Positions 1 through 6,964 of a DNA stretch of 14,349 bases are shown here, piece by piece. The stretch spans positions 119,426 to 133,774 of the forward strand of contig JAAOMT010000496.1 in the NCBI GenBank assembly GCA_016748015.1, read 5' to 3'. Both the position numbers and the translations under genes were made by a program. A model generated the notes under the pieces. That model saw only the letters and a list, made by a program, of their open reading frames with translations, ran no database searches and was not told where the DNA came from. Each line of letters opens with the position of its first letter. Position 1 is the first letter of the stretch. The stretch is from Geosiphon pyriformis (lineage: Eukaryota; Glomeromycota; Glomeromycetes; Archaeosporales; Geosiphonaceae).

Positions 1-220
1 AAACTCCAAGAATATTTTGCACATCTAAATGTCCATTTTACGCAGCTTTAGTATACCATTCAACTGCTTTTGCATTATTTCTTTCAGTGCCAGTATTCTT
101 AATATAACATTTTCCAAGGAAAAATTGTCCCAAGGGGTTTTTTTGAGAAGCGCTTTTCTGATATTTTTAAAATGCCTGCTCCAAGTTGATATCAATCTCA
201 ATTCCAAATTGGTAAAAAAA
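1..220 (-). pseudogene. Decayed Sel1-like (TPR-like) repeats, C-terminal part of the kinase pseudogene
   Basis: Read in the frame whose codons begin at 217, 214 and so on, the minus strand gives FYQFGIEIDINLEQAF, a stop, KYQKSASQKNPLGQFFLGKCY, then NNAKAVEWYTKAA, a stop, and NGHLDVQNILGV. This matches the Sel1 pattern (A-x-LG-x-x-Y, then A-x-x-W-Y-x-K-A-A-x-x-G-H). Sel1 repeats are helical solenoids that usually mediate protein contacts. TAA at 167-169 sits where a sense codon is expected between F and KYQ. TAA at 38-40 sits where the family usually has Glu (KAAENGH-like), so a GAA-to-TAA change is likely. At least one more repeat should lie left of the window. Confidence 0.8.
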
Positions 221-461
221 ACCAAGCAGATTCGAAAAGATCTGTCGAACTTTGCCCAGTATTTGTAAGGTGTTTTTCTACCCGAGGAATTATTTTTGAG
301 ATATCTTCATATGTATAGATGTTTAAGACTTCGTTGATTATAGTGAAAATATCTTGTAAAAGAGCCATGATGCTTGTATTAGCCAAACCCATAAAGCTTA
401 CTAAGGTGGTTTCACTTGTTAACTGCGGTGTTAGTTCAACGTAGCCCGTTTGAGAACTCAA
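198..461 (-). pseudogene. Linker domain between kinase and Sel1 repeats, frameshifted at both ends
   Basis: An 87-codon open stretch without a proper ATG (its first codon is TTG) encodes SSQTGYVELTPQLTSE, SFMGLANTSIMALLQDIF and TIINEVLNIYTYEDISKII. It is a helical segment that in this family lies between the kinase C-lobe and the Sel1 repeats. Its frame differs by one base from the kinase frame, which stops at 458-460, and by one base from the Sel1 frame beginning at the T8 run 214-221. Removing one T from that run would join FESAWFF directly to YQFGIEI. It is therefore a middle piece of one gene, not a separate gene. Confidence 0.75.
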
Positions 462-612
462 AGCATGTTCTGAATTCCCTTGAGTTTTTCGTTCATTTCG
501 TTGATGCTAGGCCGTTTATCGAGTAATTCATTCCAACACCTTTTATACAATGCAATATATTCAGTTAGTGTCTTTTCGATAGGAGTTTCTCGTATACCAT
601 TAGCAATTTGGA

Positions 613-684
613 CTAATAATATTTGGAAGTTTTTACATATAAGTAGAACTTTTAAAGAAATGTGCTAAATTAAAATTTACTTAC
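613..684 (-). other. Spliceosomal intron, 72 nt (C-lobe)
   Basis: Donor GTAAGT begins at 684 and the acceptor ...ATTAG ends at 613 (minus strand). Splicing in phase 1 joins TKKWALK to FQIANGIRE and restores the kinase C-lobe reading. Read through, it would stop after LKCK at 677-679. Confidence 0.8.
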
Positions 685-937
685 ACTTAAGTGCCCACTT
701 TTTAGTATTTTTGAATGGTGAGCGACCACTTGTTAATTCCCATAGGAGGGCGCCCAGAGCATAAATGTCTGATTTCTTATTTCGAATGAATTGTTCATCT
801 TTAAAACATTGAGGGTCTATGTAAGCAGGTTGGCCTTTAACCTCATTGGCTAAGCCTAGCATTTCACTTTGATTTTTCGGAAGACCAATATCGGATATTT
901 TTACCGTTTTGTTATGGACTAAAATATTTGATGAATT

Positions 938-1009
938 CTAAAAATAAACAATTTAATGGTGGAGTCTAATCTTTAAATAGCTTTTGAAATCTCAAAGTGT
1001 AAAACCTAC
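938..1009 (-). other. Spliceosomal intron, 72 nt, inside the catalytic loop
   Basis: Donor GTAGGT at 1009 follows MIHRNL and the acceptor TTTTTAG ends at 938. Phase-0 splicing gives HRNL-NSSNILV, which aligns without a gap to the HRDLHSxNIL catalytic loop. That fit is the main support. Read through, it stops after VGFTL. Confidence 0.85.
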
Positions 1010-1182
1010 AAGATTTCGGTGAATCATTTGGTTTTCATGAAGACATTGAATTCCCCTTGCTAATTCCTGTGCCATCAGAAGCTTTTCTTTTCCATTCATA
1101 TTTTGAAACTCTAATGATAGGTAATCACGCAAAGAACCTCCATTAACGTATTCAAAAACTAAAATATGTTTTGTATTATTAT

Positions 1183-1254
1183 CTAAAGCATTTTCATAAA
1201 GTAAGATTAAGATTTGTAAAATAAATTTTATCATAGAGCCTTGAGAATAAATAC
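1183..1254 (-). other. Spliceosomal intron, 72 nt, open in frame
   Basis: Donor GTATTT at 1254 and acceptor GCTTTAG ending at 1183, both phase 1. Removal joins NKTIE to NNNTKHILVFEY, the spacing expected between beta-4 and the hinge. The intron has no stop in frame, so retention would add 24 residues (ending LYENALD) without breaking the frame. The short spliced form fits the family better. Confidence 0.7.
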
Positions 1255-1682
1255 TTTCTATAGTTTTGTTAAGACCATAAAATCTTTGAATTTAGGGAAA
1301 AAAATCAATATCTTGCAGGAATTTCAGCTAAAAGTTTTTAGGAATTTTTTAGCGTAAATAATATAGCAATTCTTACTTTACTAATCATGTAAAAAATTTT
1401 CATTCAGACCTCTTTTATGAATTCTTCTATTTCTGTTTTATCATCTTCTGGGACTCGTTTAAGTTTTTTTAATGCGAATATTATATCCATACCACCTATA
1501 GTATAATTTGCCTTCTCTAACGTGCTGAAAGCTTCATCACCAAGCTGTTTTTTGTTATGAAATTTATTGAATTCAAAATATTTGATTTGTTTTTTACGAA
1601 TAGAGGTTTCAAACCATTCGACGACTGATACTGGTAACGTTGGTGTTTTTAGCAAAGGTAACTTGGCAGCTGAAGACATCAT

Positions 1683-1850
1683 TTTATGATGAAATAGTTG
1701 CGGGATTTTTAAATCGAATGTATAGTATTTAACTAGAACAGCAAAAATTTTCGCCGTTATGGTGCGGTTATACAGATAGCGTTATAATAGATTCTCATTT
1801 AAGTGGCTAGGTTTCATTATAGATAGACTAGTTAAAATTTAAAAAGGTTA
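1683..1850. other. Upstream flank of the kinase pseudogene
   Basis: About 170 nt of moderate GC with several CG dinucleotides lie between the pseudogene start and the beginning of the extreme AT-rich block. It is where its promoter would be. I see no element clear enough to call; TATA-like strings here are not distinguishable from the AT background. Confidence 0.4.
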
Positions 1851-2309
1851 TAGTTGCAGCTGATTTAGATTTTAATAAAATGTACATTGAAATAAAACAA
1901 CTATGCTTTAATTATTTTAAATATGAAATTATTAATTAACAAAATACTTTATCTTAATATAGTTGATAGAAATTTTTGTTAACCATGAATGTAAAACTTT
2001 ATTATAAAAAACCAATAAAATTTATACTAGATAATTTAGTATATATTTAAATTCTTGAATATTTTAAAAAATTTATAAAGTAAATAGACAGAAGCTAATA
2101 AAGTAGATGCCAACTTATTTTTTCTTTTGCAACTTTTTTTAATATTTTAACATTTTTTTACCAAAGGAATTTTATGTATTATTAATTAAATTAGATTATA
2201 ACTACATTTATGTTTACAATTGTTAAAATTTTTATTGATAAATTTTTAAAGTATTTATTTGTTATTGATATTATCAGTAGAATTTTAGCCATTAATTAAC
2301 ATGAAATTA

Positions 2310-3230
2310 CTTTTATAATTTCTATTAGTAATTAAAATATATTAGTATTATTTTAATTATTACTTATTATTTAATCAAATTATTAAATATTAATATCTAA
2401 TTAATAATCTGATTTGTATAATACACAATTGTAATAATCAAATCATACAATACACCAAATTCTGTAATATTTAAAAGTTTGTTGAAATTTATAGAATTTT
2501 GTAAAATAATTTAATAGTTTACTAAAATAATTTATAATTTATAATAACAACTTGTAGTTTACCAAATGTATTTTTAATTTATTAAAATAATAGCAAAGAA
2601 AAAACTGCAAGTTCAAAGACTAGTCTATAACAAATTATATAAAAAAAAAGTTTCTTTTTTCGATAAAATGTATTTTATTTTATTCAAAATCATCTTATTT
2701 TAGAAATATCTTTACTTTTATCAATCAATAAAACAATACTTTAAAAAAAAACAAATTTATATTTTATTTGCATTTAAGATTTTCCAAAATTTAACTAATA
2801 TTTTGAAATTGATTAGCTACTAATTTTAGTAATCCATTAGTAACTTTAAGCTTGAACAGAAAACAATTCTCTTAAACAAATTCCTTTTCTTTTATATTTC
2901 TTTTATTTTTATTTTTTTATTATTAAAAACATTAAGATAGCTTATAAATAAAATTCTTGTAAAAAAGTTGATTTTACAACAAAATAACTACATATTTTTA
3001 ATAAGCTTTTAGATGAACAATTCTTGGAAAAAAACTAACTTTTACTGCATTATAACTATATAAATAACTAGTATAGAATTAGTCATTTTACTTATAAGTC
3101 CAGTAGTTTAAATTATAGAAAATAATTTAAAGATAAATTAAGTTATTAGAGGTTTAATTACTTTTAATAAGTAGGAATTAATAACAAATAACAACAACAA
3201 CATTTAAAAAAAAAGACCAAAATTTTTTAA
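2310..3230 (+). repeat. AT-rich dispersed repeat, copy L
   Basis: From about 2310 this copy aligns in direct orientation with 6255-6823 (copy B). Shared landmarks are AATAGTTTACTAAAATA (2513-2530 region against 6460-6480), ATTATATAAAAAAAAAG (about 2634 and 6517) and TGTATTTT shortly after. From about 2790 to 3180 it also aligns with the reverse complement of 3665-4065 (copy R): ACTAATATTTTGAAATT is shared, then TGTAAAAAAGTTG, AATAACTA and TTAGTATA-like blocks. Inside the unit, a segment beginning TTCTTG(T/G)AAAAAA occurs twice (2954 and 3020), so the family has an internal tandem duplication of about 66 nt. No coding capacity is visible. The ends are approximate. Confidence 0.65.
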
Positions 3231-3599
3231 TAATATTGGTTTCTAATTCAAATTTTAGTTTAAGAATAAATTATAAATTAGTAGAATATTTTTTTTTACA
3301 AAATTAAATAATATTGTAATTAAGTTTTAAAAATATATAATATAAACATCTGCATTAAAAGTTTCTAATTTTTTATTAGAATAATAAATTAATTTTTAAG
3401 AAAATTTTATTTAACTTTTGTAATATTTTAATTATTAAAAAAATAATTGTTGATTCAGTTTTTAATGTATTAATAAAGTATTTTCTTAACAATTACAATT
3501 TTGTTTTGTATTTCAAATAATTATTTGCAATAAATATAAATTAACCAATAATATTTTAGAGTTGCTATATTAAATAAGTTATTATTTTAATGTAATTTT

Positions 3600-4070
3600 T
3601 GCTATATTATTTCTAAAAAAATGCTAAGTATTGTCAGAGATTTTCTATTTTTTTTTATGTTATTAATATTATTTTGCTGTTAATTTTGCTATTGATGAAA
3701 ACTAATAAATCTCTAATAAGCTAATTTATTTTCCAAAATATTTTTTTATATATTAAATCATGTTTGTTATTAAATTTATAATAAAATAACCAATTTTATA
3801 CTAATTATTTTATGTAATTACTTTGTAATAAAATTTAACTTTTTTACAAGAATTACTTATCTGTAAGCTTCCCAAATAATGTATAGTTATTTTTCAGTAA
3901 AAGCCAACTTTTTTACAGAAAATTTTAACTGTAGACTATCTAATAATATAAAAAAATAAAAAATAGTTTTAAGAAAATTATCTTAAATTCAAACTTAAAA
4001 GAACTAACAGTTACTAAAATTGGTAGTTAATTAATTTCAAAATATTAGTTTAAAATGAGTAATATTGGTT
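3600..4070 (-). repeat. AT-rich dispersed repeat, copy R (inverted to L)
   Basis: The reverse complement of 3600-4070 aligns with copy L and best with copy B. It shows ACTAATATTTTGAAATT, AGATAGTCTACAG, TGTAAAAAAGTTGG, then TAATTCTTGTAAAAAAGTT, then TATATAAAAAAATATTTTGG and AATTAGCTTATTA. The last two blocks lie on opposite sides of the LINE in copy B. L and R face each other across about 450 nt, forming a large inverted repeat that could be a foldback-type element or two independent insertions. The boundaries are approximate. Confidence 0.65.
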
Positions 4071-4145
4071 TAAATAATTTGTTAAAATAATATATTATTT
4101 AATAATATTTTAGAAATATTATATTATATTAATAAAATATTGTTA

Positions 4146-4386
4146 ATAAATATTTTTACAAATTTTATATATATTAATTAAATTATATTTATAATGTATT
4201 TTATTTGAAAAATATTATATAGTAGTAATAAAATATTATTAATAAAAAACTAAATAATAATATATTATAAATATATTATAAATATATTATAAATATTTTT
4301 ATATTTTTTTATATATATTTTATTTATAAATATTTTTATATATATAATATATTAATTAAGTTATATTTATAATGTATTTTATTTGG
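4146..4386 (+). repeat. Direct duplication with a 178-nt period
   Basis: ATTAATTAAATTATATTTAT followed by AATGTATTTTATTTG starts at 4173, and recurs at 4351 with one A-to-G change. The preceding AAATATTTTTA also repeats at the same spacing. This indicates a local tandem duplication of about 178 nt inside AT-rich DNA. Confidence 0.6.
4260..4292 (+). repeat. 11-bp tandem repeat, three exact copies
   Basis: ATATATTATAA is repeated exactly at 4260-4270, 4271-4281 and 4282-4292, followed by a decayed partial copy. A minisatellite within the 178-nt duplication. Confidence 0.8.
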
Positions 4387-4682
4387 AAATTTTTTGAAAT
4401 ATTTATAAAATTTAAATATATATTTATTATAAATATTAATATTTTAATTTTCAAATATGACTTTAAAAAATTATTTTTATGCAAAAAATTGAGAAAAAAA
4501 GTTAATATTCGAAAATAATGAAAACATAATAAATAAATGCTTTTTGGACAATTTTTATAGAATATTACTGGATTATATACAACAAATTTACCATATTTAA
4601 TAAAAACAAAATACAATATTAGTATTAAAAATTTAACTTCAATAATTAATGAAACTTTAATTAAAAATTAATTGAAAATAAT

Positions 4683-4718
4683 ACAGAAATATCAAATAGT
4701 ACAGAAATATCAAATAAT
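4683..4718 (+). repeat. 18-bp tandem duplication
   Basis: ACAGAAATATCAAATAGT at 4683-4700 is followed directly by a copy differing at one base (4701-4718). The period is a multiple of three. Confidence 0.75.
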
Positions 4719-5484
4719 ATTATTAAATATAATATTGAATCTAATATAATAAAAACAGATAATAAAATTTTAAATTATATAATATTATTTTTAAAATAAA
4801 TATTAATTTGTAAAAAAATAAATTTAGACCCAAATCAAAAAATTTTACTATAAATTTTATTGAAAATAAAATATACAAGACAATAATAACTATTGTTTAC
4901 TAAAAAACTAAATATATTTGTCAATAATATATTATTTAATTTAATAAAATTTGATGAATAATTTGAAATTATTAAAAATTTATTAATCTTTTCAAATAAT
5001 AATAATGATAATAAGTTTATAAATAATTAACAATTTCTATTTCTAATATTCCATTACAATTATTAGAACTAATTGAATATTTTAAACAACCAATATTATT
5101 TATTGTATCTATTTATTTATAATAAGCAATTTTATTTATTTATTTATTTTAATTAGCATATTATCTTTTATTAACAAGTATTGTAATTTTAATTAAATTT
5201 ATTTGAACTTTTTTATTATTTTCAAGACAAGCAACAATACCAAAAAGTTTATATTTAAATTTTTAAATTTTTAAAATAATTGACAATATTAAAATATATA
5301 TTATTTGTTTATTATATTATCAATTATATGATTTAAATCAATATACCAATAAAAATTAACAATATTAATATATCAAAAACAATTGTGAACATAATTTCAA
5401 GAAAAAAATTTAAATATCTAAAAAAAATATCTTTATAAAGTATATAATATTATGTTTTATTTATTTATTGTAATTATTTATTAT

Positions 5485-5515
<31 letters not shown>

Positions 5516-6254
5516 TATAATTAAATTTTTAATTAAAATTTATTATAATCAATTAAAAATTTTCCATATTTTTTAATTATTCAACAAATTAGAAAAATTT
5601 TTTAACCAACCTAATATTGAAAAAATAATAAATTATTAAACAATATATTAAAATATTTTATATAATAGTTAAATTTAAAAAACATTTAAAAATCAAAATA
5701 ATAACCAATTTTTTAATATTAATATTATTAAAAAATGACTTAAATATAATTTGGTTTGAATTTATTAGACATATAATTTATTTAATTAAAGCAATTTATC
5801 TTATAATTCTTGATTTTCCAAGATATTTATACTTTAAAAAAAAATACTTTATTAACTAATATTATTTTTGGTCTATAAAAATTATCAGTTAAAAAAATTC
5901 AAAAATATTTAATTTCAATAGTTAATAAATTATTGTAATAATAAGTAAAACAAATATTTATAATTTTTTAATATTCAATTAGAAAAAAATTTTAAGTGGT
6001 TTTAATTTTAATATTTTGTAATATACTAATAATTCAAAAGATAAGTATTTGTTTAATATAATTAATTTAAATTAATTTATTAATTATTTTATGATTAAAT
6101 TTGTGATTTTTTAGGACATTCATTATATTATATCTGTTATAAATATAAAAAAACATTTAATTTATTTAGTAATAATAAAAATATAAGAATTAATTATTCT
6201 GGCTTTGAAAAATATTTATTAAAAATCTTAATATTCAATAACATTCTGTACAAA

Positions 6255-6823
6255 ATTATTTTTATAATTTTTATTAATATATATTATTATTTAATTTATT
6301 ATTTATTATTTTATCAAGTTATTTAATTTATTATTTAATTTATAATTTAATTTATACAAAATACAAATATAATTAAATTGTAATGATTAAATTATATAAT
6401 ACACTAAACTATATAATATTAAAAATTTATCAAAATATTTAAAAATTTAATAAGATACTTAATAGTTTACTAAAATATTAGAAAAAAATAATAATATAAA
6501 ATAGTATTATAATAAATTATATAAAAAAAAAGCTTTTTTTTAAAAAAAAATGTATTTTTATTTAAAATAATCAAGCAATTAGTAAAAATTATTTTAAAAA
6601 ATTTAAAAATTTTAATTATTATTTTTTTTATATTATTAAATAGTCTATAGTTAAGATTTTTTATAAAAAATTAACTTTTATAATAAAGTAATTACATATT
6701 ATTTATGAAGTTTATAGATAAAATATTTTGTAAAAGAATTAATTTTTTTTTCAAAGTAATTAATATAAAATTGTTCATTTTAATATAAATTTAATAACAT
6801 ATATAATTTAAAATATAAAAAAA
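6255..6823 (+). repeat. AT-rich dispersed repeat, copy B, left part (interrupted by the LINE)
   Basis: This part is direct-oriented to L and reverse-oriented to R. From 6380, GTAATGATTAAATTATATAA corresponds to 2431 onwards in L with four C-to-T differences. From about 6621 it follows R closely (ATATTATTAAATAGTCTATAG, GTAATTACAT, TTTAATAACAT). It lacks about 65 nt present in L near 2560-2630. The copy stops at the A run 6817-6828, where the LINE begins, and resumes at 13542. Confidence 0.7.
6813..6823 (+). repeat. Left target-site duplication of the LINE (ATATAAAAAAA)
   Basis: ATATAAAAAAA precedes the LINE and recurs at 13542-13552 just after its A tail. The uninterrupted homologue in copy R (reverse complement of about 3735-3765) has this string only once, as expected for target-primed insertion. 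The exact edge is blurred by the A run 6817-6828. Confidence 0.7.
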
Positions 6824-6828
6824 AAAAA

Positions 6829-6964
6829 CTTCTTTCTCTTTTTCGTCCCAAATTTCTAAAAAAAAGTTAAAAGTTTTTTGAAAGAAGTTTTTACAATTCA
6901 GTATAATAAATTAAAACCATTTCTGCTCGACTATGAGATCGTTGTTGGTCTCAGTGTGGTTGCA
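6829..6964 (+). other. LINE 5' untranslated region
   Basis: The element opens with CTTCTTTCTCTTTTTCGTCC, a pyrimidine-rich start, and reaches the first in-frame ATG of ORF1 at 6965. LINEs usually carry an internal promoter here; no specific motif can be identified. Confidence 0.5.

Larger units (their letters stand above)
1..1682 (-). pseudogene. Protein kinase-Sel1 repeat pseudogene (TKL-like, AM-fungal expanded family), 3' end beyond the window
   Basis: The start ATG is at 1680-1682. Exon 1 (1407-1682) holds the N-lobe: a degenerate glycine loop (LGDEAFSTL, about 1521-1544), a likely VAIK lysine in FALKKL (1467-1469) and an alpha-C segment EEFIKEV. Then come a short exon with IQRFYGLNKTIE (1255-1291), VFEYVNGGSLRDYL and MIHRNL (1010-1182), SSNILVHNKTVKISDIG to SDIYALGALLWELTSGRSPF (685-937), and the C-lobe IANGIRE to CWNELLDKRPSINEM (458-612). 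A linker (LTPQLTSE to TSIMALLQDIFTIINEVLN) and Sel1 repeats follow to the left edge. Lesions: TGA at 1404-1406 with no open splice into the next exon; TAA at 1292-1294; a one-base frameshift near 458-461; a one-base gain in a T8 run (214-221 on this strand); TAA at 167-169 and at 38-40. The domain architecture is typical of Rhizophagus kinases. The catalytic Asp is Asn (HRN) and DFG is DIG, so even the unbroken version was probably a pseudokinase. Confidence 0.85.
1850..6823. other. Extremely AT-rich gene-poor block
   Basis: About 5 kb almost entirely of A and T (5461-5520 has one G and no C). Stops are dense in all frames. The longest open stretch, minus 4356-4616, is a Phe/Ile/Asn/Lys-rich string with no motif. 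No tRNA, rRNA or CRISPR structure was seen. What can be supported inside is repeat structure: three diverged copies of one repeat family (L, R, B) and several tandem repeats, listed separately. Stretches 1850-2310, 4390-4680 and 4720-6255 show nothing further that I can identify. The block most likely consists of old, mutated transposon sequence. Confidence 0.7.

Noticed and set aside
29-268. 79-codon open stretch on the plus strand
   Set aside because: It is the antisense of the Sel1 repeat remnant; the minus strand has the recognisable pattern.
1683-1800. TATA-box promoter for the kinase gene
   Set aside because: TATA-like strings occur throughout this AT-rich sequence, so none can be singled out.
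4356-4616. 86-codon open stretch on the minus strand in the AT desert
   Set aside because: Composed almost only of Ile, Phe, Asn, Lys, Tyr and Leu codons made of A/T; no motif, and it overlaps the 178-nt duplication. It is expected by chance in such composition.
5460-5515. TTTTA/TTTA simple repeats as a telomere-, centromere- or origin-like array
   Set aside because: Irregular low-complexity AT sequence without a conserved unit; nothing beyond composition supports a function.
1850-6823. CRISPR array, tRNA or rRNA genes, or a mitochondrial fragment in the AT block
   Set aside because: No regular direct repeats with unique spacers, no cloverleaf or rRNA-like conserved GC-containing segments and no recognisable mitochondrial protein motifs.
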